Positions 9,263 to 20,300 of a stretch of 64,000 nucleotides of DNA are shown one piece after another. Origin of the DNA: JBBSJZ01 sp041739875 (GTDB taxonomy: Bacteria; Planctomycetota; Planctomycetia; Pirellulales; Pirellulaceae); NCBI GenBank assembly GCA_041739875.1, contig JBGSNA010000012.1, positions 1 to 64,000 on the forward strand, given 5' to 3'. The first letter of the stretch is position 1; each line of letters begins with the position of its first letter. The notes under the pieces are model-generated. The model did no database searches and was not told the DNA's origin. It was given only the letters and a program-made list of their open reading frames with translations. A program made the position numbers and the translations under genes.

Positions 9263-10455
9263 TACGCTTCCTCCGATCCGTCAGTCTGCGCGGCAATTTC
9301 TTGGCTGCGCTGAAGCAACGCGATCAATGCTTTACTTGGACGAAGTTTTACAGGCTCCAATCGATACGGAAGCCCCGCATTCTGTGCAGCCTGAACCGCT
9401 TCGTCGTACAATGCGATCGCAGCATCGGCGTCGAGAGTGAACGTCTCGGGTTTCGCGCCTGGTTTGCCAAGCAATTCCCAAGTCGGCTCTTCGGTCGGCC
9501 ACAACATACAGCGACTACGCAGATCCAATCCCGCTTCTGAAGCAAGCGCGGAGGCGACCAGGCCAAGGGCGAGTAGCACGGCTCGCGCTGCGGAGTCATA
9601 TTCAGGCTTATATTCACCGTTAACGGGAAATCGAAGTCGACGCAGTGCAGGAAGCGAAATCACCGTCAACTGTTCAGCATGACTGATCGTTACGCCACCC
9701 GCGTTATCATCGATCGTCGGTGGAATATTGCCGTGATTCTTTTCGCTTGGCGAAACGGTTTTCTTTTCGTTGGCTTTTGCAACGCGCCAAGAACCATCCT
9801 TTTCAATGAAAATCTGCGCACCGGCACGAATCTCTAACGGATCAATTCGACTTCCCGTTTTCACGCCTTTCGTCGCATTGAAGCCAACAATTTCGGAAAC
9901 CAGAGCCCTTGCGAATTTGGCGCCCAAGCCGCCTTTGGGGCCCGTTGAATCCCACACGCCGAAAATGAGTGCCGTCGGGCACAGTTCAAATAGCGGCGTT
10001 GCATTCTGGTTGCTGACCGAGTCAATTTGCTTCCCGATCTCAGACTTGCGAAATGGCGTTCCGTCATATTCCGAATCACGGAGGATCGCGTCTGCAATGC
10101 GATGCGGCGCCTGCAGGCTCGTTACCTTTCCGATGGGATCAATGAGTTCGACATCGCCAAAGTCAACCTCGATCACAGGCATCTTCAAGCGGTTGCCGTC
10201 AACTGCGGCTTGCAATGCTTCTTCCATTCGATTGGCTTGCGATTGCACCGAGTCGATCAAGACACAGGGAACGCGTCTGGGTTCCGTACCATCTTCCGGC
10301 ACGATCAGCCGCGTTTCTTCCGCGTACTTCGCATTTAGATAGGTGGGTGGAAAGACCTTGTCGCCCTCGCCGCCAGCAGGCTGAATTCGAGTTCGACAGC
10401 GAAATGCCGCGTTTGTCGAGACTGCTTGCGCAAGCGTTTTGTGGTCAAGTTTCAT
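9262..10455 (-). CDS. csb1: Csb1 (GSU0053 family), Cas7 backbone subunit
   Basis: This 397-residue RAMP protein should form the multi-copy backbone that binds the spacer part of the crRNA. The N-terminal block of about 60 residues, including RCRTRIQPAGGEGDKVFPPT, and the segment LIFGVWDSTGPKGGLGAKFAR with its glycine-rich stretch fit the Csb1 family. It is the first gene of the effector operon. The start is supported by AAGGAAA about 7 nt upstream of the ATG at 10455. The 123 bp upstream are shared with the divergent XRE gene, so the operon promoter must lie there. Confidence 0.93.
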   Translation of the reverse strand: MKLDHKTLAQAVSTNAAFRCRTRIQPAGGEGDKVFPPTYLNAKYAEETRLIVPEDGTEPRRVPCVLIDSVQSQANRMEEALQAAVDGNRLKMPVIEVDFGDVELIDPIGKVTSLQAPHRIADAILRDSEYDGTPFRKSEIGKQIDSVSNQNATPLFELCPTALIFGVWDSTGPKGGLGAKFARALVSEIVGFNATKGVKTGSRIDPLEIRAGAQIFIEKDGSWRVAKANEKKTVSPSEKNHGNIPPTIDDNAGGVTISHAEQLTVISLPALRRLRFPVNGEYKPEYDSAARAVLLALGLVASALASEAGLDLRSRCMLWPTEEPTWELLGKPGAKPETFTLDADAAIALYDEAVQAAQNAGLPYRLEPVKLRPSKALIALLQRSQEIAAQTDGSEEA

Positions 10456-10578
10456 TTTAATTTTCCTTGTGGTATCAGTGGTAACGATTTCATTTCGACG
10501 GTATTTTTGACGGAGAAAGCAAACTCAAATCGCATTCAACGGGATCGATTGTCGCACTCCTATTCACTCACTGAGCGC
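10456..10578. promoter_or_regulatory. Divergent promoter region of cas operon and XRE gene
   Basis: These 123 bp lie between csb1 (minus) and the XRE regulator (plus) and must contain the promoters of both. A direct repeat GTGGTA occurs at 10469-10474 and 10478-10483, within 30 bp of the csb1 start. That spacing would suit an operator, but two 6-mers are weak evidence. Confidence 0.5.
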
Positions 10579-10944
10579 ATGATGTTTTCAAACGGTGATG
10601 CCAAGTCACTTCCAAAAATGACAGATGAACAACGACGAGAGTTTTCGACTGCTGTGGCCGAGGAACGTGCTGGGATGGCTGAGAATGTAGAAGCAACGCG
10701 GCCGGTGGCGGCGCGGCTGATTCGAGAGGGTGTGGTTGCTGCGGAGTTGATGGCAAAGCTGCGAAACGCTCGTGAGGATGCTGGATTCTCGCTGGCCGAT
10801 TTAGCTGGCAAGACTGGGATGCAAAAGTCGGCGCTGTCGCGATTGGAGAATAGCAAGGCGCCCAATCCGACCGTGGCCACGTTGCATCGTTATGCGGCGG
10901 CGGTCGGAAAACGGTTGACTGTTGATGTTGAGGATGCGCCTTAA
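10579..10944 (+). CDS. XRE-family HTH regulator next to cas operon
   Basis: This 121-residue protein has a Cro/C1-type helix-turn-helix at about 60-110 (FSLADLAGKTGMQKSALSRLEN), preceded by a helical N-terminal extension. ATGs at 10579 and 10582 are the likely starts. A longer frame from 10426 would run back into csb1. It is divergent from csb1 and shares its promoter region, so it may repress or autoregulate both. Proteins of this size and layout also serve as HigA-type antitoxins, but no toxin gene is adjacent: the next gene is a convergent WYL regulator. The role in CRISPR control is an inference from position alone. Confidence 0.85.
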   Translation: MMFSNGDAKSLPKMTDEQRREFSTAVAEERAGMAENVEATRPVAARLIREGVVAAELMAKLRNAREDAGFSLADLAGKTGMQKSALSRLENSKAPNPTVATLHRYAAAVGKRLTVDVEDAP

Positions 10945-11018
10945 GGTTAACTTGATTGGTAAATGCGGTCGTTGCTCTCGGATTTATTTCTCTTGGCACC
11001 TCTCCTCGCTGACGCTCG

Positions 11019-11037
11019 ACTCTCCCAGAGGGAGAGT
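11019..11037. terminator. Hairpin between convergent regulator genes
   Basis: ACTCTCCC and GGGAGAGT form an 8-bp perfect stem around the loop AGA. It lies between the convergent XRE gene (ends 10944) and the WYL gene (ends 11095). The position suits a bidirectional terminator, but no T-run follows on either strand. It could equally be a dispersed repeat fragment. Confidence 0.45.
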
Positions 11038-11094
11038 GAAATAGCCGCGTCAATCTAGCGGGGGAGTGACGAATAAATTGTGTCTGGGTTGGTG

Positions 11095-12081
11095 TCATTC
11101 GTTTACTTGCTCCGAAGCATACGTGTGCAGGGCGGCGGTGAGGTCTTGTTGAATCTCGTGACGCAGTGACTCGGGGGCAAGAACTTCCGCGGCGGAGCCG
11201 AAGCTGAGAATCCAACTCTTGATCTCAAAGGTGCTGGTTAATTCGAAGGTCACGATTGCGGCGCCGTCGGCGGCAAGTTCAACATGCTGGGATGCATGCA
11301 TTCGTTTTTCTTGCACGTACCGGGCAGCGGAACCGGTGAAGCGTATGCGGATTGCGTGTGATTCTTGCCCAGCGACCACGGCAAACGCGCCCTCGAAGTA
11401 AGCTTGCACATCAAAATCGAGAGGACGCGAGAACGGGACGTCGGTGGCCTCGGCATCGAGCATGCGGTCGACTTTCCAAAGTTGGACCCGTTCATTGGGA
11501 CATGAAAATCCGACGACATAGAGTGTGCCGCGATGTTCAACGAAGCCGTATGGATGAATGTCATACGTTACGGGCTCGGTCGAACGAATGGATTGGTACG
11601 TTATAAATGTGGCTCGAGAGTCTTCGATGCCACAGGTCAGCGCATCGATCACATCGCTCTGCGTGGCATACTGGCCGCCTGTGCTCGTGGTGTGGATGCG
11701 CGGCAACATCTTGTTGAGATACTTGACCTCGAATGGGCCGATCGCCCCTTGAATCTTTTCAAAGGCAGTTTCGATCGAGTTACCAATCAGCGTGCCGCGA
11801 AGGGATTCCAGACTCGAGCGACAAAGCATGAGCGCCAGCGCCTCGTCATAATTGAATTTGATTTGCGGCAGTGCTTCTTTTGCCAGCCAAAAAGTTTTTT
11901 GTCCATGTGGCCCGATTCGTTCTTCGATCGGGACGCCCAGATCGCGAAGCGACGCGAGGTCACGTCGCAATGTCTTGACGCTCACGCCAAGCGAATTCGC
12001 AAGCGATTCAACGCCTTGCACCCCATCGCCATTGGCGATGTGCAGCAAAAGTCTTGGATGTCGTTCCGCTCGAATTGCCAT
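11095..12081 (-). CDS. HTH-WYL domain transcriptional regulator
   Basis: This 328-residue protein has a winged helix-turn-helix at about 10-60 (SLANSLGVSVKTLRRDLASL). A WYL domain follows at about 140-215 (HPYGFVEHRGTLYVVGF, with the W replaced by L), then a C-terminal WCX-type segment. WYL regulators sense nucleic-acid-like or nucleotide ligands, and many are linked to CRISPR and other defence or DNA-damage genes. The ATG at 12081 is preferred because an AGGGGGCAGGGA purine tract precedes it. The longer frame to 12123 would need a TTG. It lies between the CRISPR locus and the uvrA-kinase operon and could serve either. Confidence 0.9.
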   Translation of the reverse strand: MAIRAERHPRLLLHIANGDGVQGVESLANSLGVSVKTLRRDLASLRDLGVPIEERIGPHGQKTFWLAKEALPQIKFNYDEALALMLCRSSLESLRGTLIGNSIETAFEKIQGAIGPFEVKYLNKMLPRIHTTSTGGQYATQSDVIDALTCGIEDSRATFITYQSIRSTEPVTYDIHPYGFVEHRGTLYVVGFSCPNERVQLWKVDRMLDAEATDVPFSRPLDFDVQAYFEGAFAVVAGQESHAIRIRFTGSAARYVQEKRMHASQHVELAADGAAIVTFELTSTFEIKSWILSFGSAAEVLAPESLRHEIQQDLTAALHTYASEQVNE

Positions 12082-12257
12082 TCCCTGCCCCCTTTTGTGT
12101 TCGGCTTCGCTTGAGGATAGCAAATTGCCTCAACGGCTGGGGGGCGACTGGTCACCATGTGTCCAAGCTACATGCGAATACCACAGATTGTTTCCGGCGC
12201 TACAGGTGGGGTACAAGAGATGACCGGCCTCTTACGGGTGCGAAACGGGAATGCGGT

Positions 12258-14360
12258 TTAGAGACCTGGCTTCAAGATAACGCCATAGACTTCGACGGCT
12301 TTACCAGCATCATCGAAAATCGGCTGTCCACGAGAGACGAGGACTTGGTAATCGCCTGAGGGTAAACGGTGTCGCAGTCGCAGTTCAAAAGGAGTGCCGT
12401 CTTGTAAGGTCTTCTCTAGCGTCGATTCGAATCGCTCCAAATCGTCTGGATGAATGAGACTCCTATAAAGACCGACCTCGGGTGCTTTGTCTTGTGGCTT
12501 GAGATTCAAAATATGGAACGTTTCTTCGCTCCAGTGGACGTCGCCGGTACTGAGGTCGAGCGACCAAGTGCCGAGTCCTGCCAGACGCTGGAGATCCTGT
12601 AATCGTTGGCGACTGAGTTTCAATTCATTCTCCGCAACTTTGCGAAGCGAAATATCTCGCATGGACGAAACGATCAACTCCTCGCTACCGACGCGCGTCG
12701 CTCGACCGCTGATGAGCGTATAAACTCTTCGGCCGTCTTTATGTAGCAACACCGCTTCGAAATTGTCGACGACGCCCAAGTCACGCAGTCGTTCGACGTA
12801 TAGCAACCGCCGCTCGACGCACTCCCAAATATGTAACTCAGCAATTTTTCGTCCAACGATTTCTTGGTCGCTGTATCCGAGCATTTTCGTGAACATTTCG
12901 TTGACTTCGACCACGCGTCCGGTGGTGGCCTTGGTCAACAAACCGGCTTCGGGGGAATGCGTGAACAGCATCGAATAACGAGACTCAAGTCGCCCGTTCT
13001 CGTTGCGTTGGTCTCGCAGACGTCGAACTCGCGCAGCAGCCTCACTGTCACCTTCTCCAGCGGTCTCGAACAGCGATAGCGAGAGATCCAAATCGCCCTG
13101 AGACGCAGCCGACCTCGCAAAGTCGAATTGAAGTTGCTTGATCGTTTCGTGCGCTCGTTTGTTCTCGGGCCAAACTTCGATTGCTTCGCGAAGCAGCGCA
13201 TCCGCCACTCGGAAGCTCTCATAGTGATTGTCAACGGACGATTCTTCGAGTCGCTTTTTTGCTCGACGAACCAGACGAACGCTTTCTTCGTGCAGACGTT
13301 GGTCTTCGAGCGCTTTGACGAACGCATCAACGGATGCGTAACGGTCTTCTGGTTTCGTTGACATTGCTTTCATCGCAATGTCCATCAATTCGCCTTCGAC
13401 GCGAGTGGGGCGTATCTCGTTCTGGGCGGCGGAGTGAATGCACAGCAACAGATTCTCGCCGTGATGCGGTGCGTAGCCGGTCAAAATATGAAACAGCACC
13501 GCGCCGAGAAGATAAATGTCCGTATGGAAACTGATGCCGAGCGTGTCGCCCATCGCAAGTTCGGGTGCCATGTAAGCTGGTGTTCCACCGATGGTTGACT
13601 CCGTCGGAGGAGCCAGTGAACTTCCAGAATGGCTGATTGCGAGACCCCAGTCAGCGACGAGTACTTCACCGAAACGACCGAGCATGACGTTCTCTGGCTT
13701 GATGTCCCGATGAATCAGTCCGCGAGAATGGGCGTACCGAATCGCGTCAGCAACTCGCGCGAGTGTCTCGAGGTTTTCGATCAGCGACATTTCCGCGATG
13801 CGTCGATCCCAACTCGTTCCATCAATTCGCTTCATCGAATAGAAAAGCCCCACGGTCTCGTCGACACACAATTCGTGCAGTGCGATCACGTTGGGGTGAT
13901 CAAGGCCTCCGATCACACGAGCTTCGATGATAAAGCGACTGCGAGCTTGCGGGTCGAGAGCCAGTTCGTCGCGAAGCACTTTCACAGCGACTTCGCGATC
14001 GATCGCACGCTGGTGAGCTTGGTAGACGATGCCCGTTCCGCCGCTTCCAAGTTCCCCGACGAACCGATAATCCGTTTCCGACAAACGTCCCTGGCCCAGA
14101 ATTTCGACGCGGCGGCGCGGTACGAATCCGTCATCCACCGTGTCATAGTATCGCGTCGGTTGGATCGGAAGATCAACCGTTTCGGAGAACGAGACTTCGT
14201 CTCGCAAATCCGGATGATCCAAAACATTCGAGTGCTCGTCGGACTGAAGCACGAGCGTTTTCGTATCGATCGGCAGTTTCGAAAGCTGAGACTGCAAATG
14301 AGCATTGGACAGAATCGTCTTCAGCAAACTTGTCGGCTCGGATGCAGGCTTGAAGGTCAT
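12258..14360 (-). CDS. Ser/Thr protein kinase with two C-terminal PAS domains
   Basis: This 700-residue protein has no transmembrane segment. An 85-residue N-terminal extension precedes the kinase domain (about 98-350), which has the glycine loop at 104-109, Lys127, the HRD motif at 217-219 with Lys221 and Asn224, and DWG at 237-239 in place of DFG. The APE motif (APELAMGD) is present, so the kinase should be active. A helical stretch (355-455) leads to PAS domains at about 458-575 (HSPEAGLL to SSMRDIS) and 590-698. The protein ends at the second PAS domain with no histidine kinase or cyclase, so PAS sensing presumably controls the kinase itself. It overlaps the uvrA stop codon by 4 nt (ATGA), which suggests co-translation. 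Confidence 0.93.
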   Translation of the reverse strand: MTFKPASEPTSLLKTILSNAHLQSQLSKLPIDTKTLVLQSDEHSNVLDHPDLRDEVSFSETVDLPIQPTRYYDTVDDGFVPRRRVEILGQGRLSETDYRFVGELGSGGTGIVYQAHQRAIDREVAVKVLRDELALDPQARSRFIIEARVIGGLDHPNVIALHELCVDETVGLFYSMKRIDGTSWDRRIAEMSLIENLETLARVADAIRYAHSRGLIHRDIKPENVMLGRFGEVLVADWGLAISHSGSSLAPPTESTIGGTPAYMAPELAMGDTLGISFHTDIYLLGAVLFHILTGYAPHHGENLLLCIHSAAQNEIRPTRVEGELMDIAMKAMSTKPEDRYASVDAFVKALEDQRLHEESVRLVRRAKKRLEESSVDNHYESFRVADALLREAIEVWPENKRAHETIKQLQFDFARSAASQGDLDLSLSLFETAGEGDSEAAARVRRLRDQRNENGRLESRYSMLFTHSPEAGLLTKATTGRVVEVNEMFTKMLGYSDQEIVGRKIAELHIWECVERRLLYVERLRDLGVVDNFEAVLLHKDGRRVYTLISGRATRVGSEELIVSSMRDISLRKVAENELKLSRQRLQDLQRLAGLGTWSLDLSTGDVHWSEETFHILNLKPQDKAPEVGLYRSLIHPDDLERFESTLEKTLQDGTPFELRLRHRLPSGDYQVLVSRGQPIFDDAGKAVEVYGVILKPGL

Positions 14361-17300
14361 GTTGACGCTATACGGCTCTTTTCGAAGTGAGTTTCGAGAA
14401 ACAAGCGAAGCCCGTCATGCCGGACATGTTTCGTCTCAGTCAGGTTCAGCGTAATTCGAACTTCTCGATCATCGTGAAATTCGACGGGGCCATTGAGTTG
14501 CAAATCGTTCAATTTATCCAAATCGAGCGCTTCCGGAGGCCCCGCAAGTGTGACCTTGACAGAATCGGTGGTCTTGGTTTGCACTTCTGCCCATGGTTGT
14601 TCCTGGCCTTTGGCGTGAACGCCGACGCGATCGGGTGCGTTGAATGCTAACGAATCGTGCCCAGCGACCTGTTGAAGCAGCGTCAAAATCTGGTCCGCCA
14701 GCTCAAGCGGCCAATCAGGTCGCTGGCCATCGGGAAAACCCTTTCCGAGCGAGTGCCATTTCCGCCCCAACACTCGCCATGGATCCACGATGAACTCTCC
14801 AGCCGACGACTCAGCGGCTAAACTGGATCGCCCCGCTCGAACTGGATTCTCGGCACCGGCGGGCAAGTCGACCTTGGAGACGGAAACCGCGTCGACAACG
14901 TTTGTCGGGCTCGCCCCAGTCCGCGTCGACGGTGACGCACCCGACACTTCCAATGCATCCGGCACTTCCAAAGCCCCCGACACCTCCAAAGCCAACGTGC
15001 TCGCGAGTGCTTCAGCCAAGTACGGCGCGGTAGCGGAAACTAGGCCGCTCTCGCCGCTTACTATCTTTTTCGCGCCTCGTTTTGCTTTCGCCGGAGCGGT
15101 CGCCGCGAGTCCTTCGGGAGTCCCGGCAAACACCAACTGGCCACCATGCACGCCTGCGCCAGGCCCCATGTCGATGACCCAGTCCGCACATTTAATCACG
15201 TCAAGATTATGTTCGATCACAACGATCGTATTCCCGAGATCCACGAGCCGCTGCATCACGCCCAACAGCCGCACAATGTCGTTGAAGTGCAACCCAGTCG
15301 TCGGCTCGTCGAGCAAATACATGGTCGCGCCTGTCACCGGGCGTGCTAGTTCTGCAGCCAACTTAACACGCTGGGCTTCACCGCCAGACAACGTTGGCGC
15401 GGATTGACCAAGCGTGACGTACTCGAGCCCCACGTCACACAGCGTTTGGAGAATCCGCGTGATCTTTGTGTGACCTGCGAACAACTCCATCGCGTCACCA
15501 CATTGCATTTCCAGTACGTCAGCAATGGAGCTGCCGTGGAACTTCACCTCCAGCACGTCTTCGCGATAGCGTTTGCCATTGCACTCCTCGCACGTCACCC
15601 ACACATCCGGCAAAAAGTGCATCTCAATCTTGCGTTGTCCAGTTCCTTCGCACGTTTCGCAGCGACCGGCGGTGACATTGAACGAAAACGTTCGAGATGA
15701 GAAATGGCGTTCGAGAGACTCTGGTAGTTCGGAGAACAATTGTCGAATCAGATCAAACAGCCCGGTGTACGTCGCCGGGTTACTGCTTGGCGTATTACCG
15801 AGCGGTGACTGGTCCACACGAATGACCTTGTCGATATAGCGCAGCCCATCGATCCCTTCGTGCCGTCCTGGTTTCACTTTCGCGCGGTGCAATTTCCGAG
15901 CGAGCACGGGATAGAGAATGTCTTCAACGAGCGAACTTTTGCCGCTGCCGCTTGGGCCGGTCACCGCCGTCATCACGCCAAGCGGAATTTCCACGGTCAC
16001 GCCGCGAAGATTGTTCTCGCGAGCGCCCTTGATGGTGACAAAATTGACGAGCGCCTTGCCGTCTTTATTCAACACGGGTCGACGCGACCTCGGCATCGGA
16101 ACTGTTTTCGTCCCATTGATGTAGCCGGCCGTGACGCTTTCGCTGAGCGGTTGAATGTTCGTGGGAGGACCTTCCGCAACGATCCGTCCACCGTAACGTC
16201 CCGCTCGCGGTCCAAAGTCAAACAGATAGTCGCTGCCAGCGATCACATCATGGTCGTGTTCAACCACGAGCAATGTGTTTCCTAAATCTCGAAGTCGATG
16301 CAGCGCACCGAGCAATCGAATGTTATCTCGCGGATGCAAACCGATCGTGGGCTCGTCCAGCACATAGAGCACACCGCACAAGCCGCTTCCAAGCTGAGCC
16401 GCCAACCGAATCCGCTGGGCTTCGCCGCCAGACAACGTTGCTGCGCCTCGGTGCATCGTGATGTAATCCAGCCCCACGTCGAGCAAGAATCGAACTCGCG
16501 ATTTGATCTCACGAATCAATTCTCCTGCGATCTTCTTTTCTCGCGTGTCAAGTTTCCATGAATCAATCGTTTCGGCGAGACGGTCCAGCGGCATGTGCAC
16601 GATGTCCGCAATCGTCAAGTCACGGAATCTGGCGGCGGCCGAATCCTCACGAAGACGCGAACCGTCACACGCTGAGCAATCGATCTCATCGACGTATAAC
16701 TCGAGCTTGCCTCGCAACCCGGGGGTTAATCGCGACGCCTCTTCCAATGCCGGATAGAAACCTTTGAATTGGAAACGAAACAGCGACGGAGAAGCGGCCT
16801 TCTTGGTTTTCGCTTTCTTGTCCTCTTCGCCCCGCACGTCGATCCAACGTGCGCCGGTCCCGTGGAACAACATGCGACGATGAGAGACTGACATTTGCTC
16901 GACCGGCACATCGAGCGGAATTCCTGTTTGGCGCGAAAGCGATTGCAACATCCATTGAGCAACTTTCTTATCGACCGCTGGCCAAAGCAGTGCCGCACCC
17001 TCTTCGAGTGTGGCAACGGGTGACGATAGCAAGGCCGCTGGGTTCGTACCGGTTTGTGTTCCCAGACCTTCGCATTGCGGACACCAACCGACGGCGGAAT
17101 TGAACGAGAAATGGTGAGGCGACAACGTCACAAACGATCGACCGCAAGAACCACACACCAAGTGTTGGCTGTGCGTTACTGTTTCCCAAGTCACCTCTTC
17201 TCGCTCGGCATCCGCGATCGCAACTTGGATCACGCCAACACCGAGTGACAACGCCTGCTCGACGCTGTCACTTATCCGTGAACGTTCTTTCGGATCGATG

Positions 17301-20300
17301 ACGATACGGTCCACAACGACCTGGACTTCGTGAGGCCGACGCGGGTCGAGTGCCCCCACTTCATCGAGCGATTGGGTGATGCCGTTGACTCGCACCCGTT
17401 GGTATCCGGTGCTGCGGAGCGATTGCCACGTGTCCAGAGATCCTTCCCCGGCACCGCATTCGATCGGTGCGAGCAGCAACGCACGTGTCCCCTCTTCGAG
17501 CGCCATGACTTTGTCGACAATTTGATCTGGCGTTTGCGTTCCAACGGGTTCTGCGCAATCCGGGCAATACATCGTTCCCAAACGTGCAAACAGAATCCGC
17601 ATGAAGTCGTAAACTTCGGTCACCGTCCCGACGGTACTTCGCGGCGAGTGACCAAGATTCTTTTGCTCCAGAGCGATGGCCGGCGACAAGCCTTCGATGC
17701 GTTCCACACGTGGCTTTTGAACTTGGCCGATGAACTGGCGAGCGTACGATGAAAGTGATTCGACATAGCGACGTTGACCTTCCGCGTAGATCGTGTCCAT
17801 CGCCATCGAACTCTTACCGCTGCCGCTCGGCCCGCAAAACACGGTCATCGCGTCGCGAGGAATTTCCACGTCGACACTTTTTAAATTGTGTTCACACGCA
17901 GCTTCGACGACGATATGCGTTCGCGACTTGGGCGGTGGCGCAAGCGCGTGCGTCGCCGTGACTTTCTTGGTCTCGCGGCGTTTAATCTTGAGAGTTCTCG
18001 CGAGCGCGGCACCCGTATAACTTTCGAGACATTTGGCGACTTCGATCGGGCGTCCTTCGACGACGACGCGTCCTCCGCCGAAGCCACCTTCGGGACCAAG
18101 ATCGATGACCCAGTCAGCCGTTTTGATGACATCCAAATTGTGCTCGACAATCACGATCGTGTTGCCGCGATCGGCAAGCCCTTGGATGACCTTCAACAGC
18201 AATTCAATGTCGGCAAAGTGCAATCCCGTTGTCGGCTCATCGAGCACATACAACGTTCGTCCTGTCTCCCGTTTACTGAGTTCACGCGACAACTTGATCC
18301 GCTGGGCTTCGCCGCCCGAGAGCGTTGGCGAAGGTTGACCGAGCTTCAAATACTCCAGTCCAACGTCGACAAGCGTTTGCAACTTCTCCGCGATTTTCGG
18401 GATGTCTTGAAACAACTCGAGTGCTTGTGAGATATCCATCTCAAGCACCTCCGCGATCGACTTGCCTTTGAAGAGGACTGATTGCGTTTCTCGGTTGTAT
18501 CGCTTGCCTTGACATACTGGACACGTCACCCAGATATCTGCAAGGAAGTCCATTTCGAGCTTCGTTGCACCATTGCCGTCGCACGCTGCGCATCGACCTC
18601 CGTCGACATTGAAACTGAATCGGCTCGCGGTGTAACCACGCGTTTTTGCCTCCGTCATCTTCGCATAGAGATTTCGGATCTCGTCAAACACCTTCACGTA
18701 CGTCGCTGGATTGCTTCGCGGCGTTCGTCCAATGGGTGACTGGTCAATGGCGATCGTTTTATCGAGATGCTCTAAGCCAGAAATCGACGCGTGATCTCCG
18801 GGGACGCACTCGCCACCATTGAGCGCGACGCGCAATGCTGGTTCGAGGATACCACTGATCAACGAGCTCTTTCCGCTGCCAGACACTCCCGTCACACAGG
18901 TGACTGTGCCAAGCGGAATGGAGACGTCGATATTCTTGAGATTGTGGAACGTGGCACCGTGGATCGTGAGCAATTGCTTGGTGTCGATGGGCCGCAACGA
19001 ATCGCGAATCGCGATCTCGCGGGTCCCACCAAGGAATTGGCCAGTAACGCTCGCCTTGGATTTCATGATCGCGTCGATATCGCCGGTGGCGACAATGCGG
19101 CCACCCTTGATGCCTGGGCCGGGCCCAAAGTCGACGATCGTATCCGCAGCACGCAGCGTGTCTTCATCGTGTTCAACAACGATGAGCGTATTTCCTGCGT
19201 CGCGAAGTCGAACGAGTGTCTCGATCAAACGATCATTATCACGCGGGTGCAAACCGATCGACGGCTCGTCGAGAATATAGAGCACGCCCACCAGTCCGCT
19301 GCCGATCTGACCGGCGAGACGAATCCGTTGCGACTCGCCACCCGAGAGCGTTGGAGCGGTCCGACCGAGCGTGAGGTAGTTCAGCCCCACACCGAGCAGG
19401 AAACCGAGTCGAGCTCGAATCTCCTTGAGAGCTTCCGAAGCGATGCGTGCGTCGATTTCGCTCAGCGATACGTCGGTAAAAAACTCCGTGAGCTTATCGA
19501 TCGACAACTCACACAATTGCGGGAGGCTGAATTGCCTCGCACCCTCCGCAAACGTCTTCGACGCGGTCTCGAGTCGCACCGAAGAAGCTTGCGGATTGAG
19601 TCGACGGCCTTTGCAATCGGGGCAATCGAGCGTGTTCATCAGCTTCTCGAAGCTGCGAAGTTGCATCTTGTTTTTGGTGGTGCGATACCGCTCGAGCAAC
19701 TCCGGAATCAAGCCTTCAAAACTGCCTTTGTACTTTGTCGCCTTGCTCCCGCCGCGCCAGGTGAATTGGAGCGATTCTTCGGTCCCCCACAACCACACGT
19801 GCTGGGCAACTTCGGGCAAGTCCTTCCATGCTGCGGTGAGCATCGTTCCGCTTTCGAGCTCCAGTGCCTCGTCCATTGCCGTAGCCAGGCCCTGGTAGAT
19901 ATGTCGGCGATATCGCCCCATATCGTTCCACTCGCCAAGTAGTGACACGGCACCTTTCTTGACGGAGAGCGTCGTATCTGGAATCAATAACTCAGGTACA
20001 AACGAGTAGAGACGCCCTAATCCATCACAACCCGTGCACATCCCTTGGGGGCTGTTGAATGAAAATAGCTGCGGAGTCGGTGAAGGGAAGCTCGTCCCAC
20101 ATGATGGGCACGCGTACGTCGATGAGTACAGAATGTCATTCGTCGGTTCGCCCGCCGACATGTCATTCGGTTCCGAGAGCGAGACAATCGTTGTTGCGTC
20201 ACCCAGTTTAAGCGCGAGGTTAATCGACTCCGTGATCCGGCCTCGATCGCGTGCATCGGGTACGACACGATCAACGACCACTTCCACATCGTGACGAATT

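Noticed and set aside
10579..10944. Toxin-antitoxin pair with the XRE protein as HigA
   Set aside because: No small toxin-like gene lies on either side. The neighbours are csb1 and a WYL regulator.
18791..19942. 383-residue plus-strand frame inside uvrA
   Set aside because: It is antisense to conserved UvrA sequence. Long antisense frames are common in GC-rich genes with strong codon bias.
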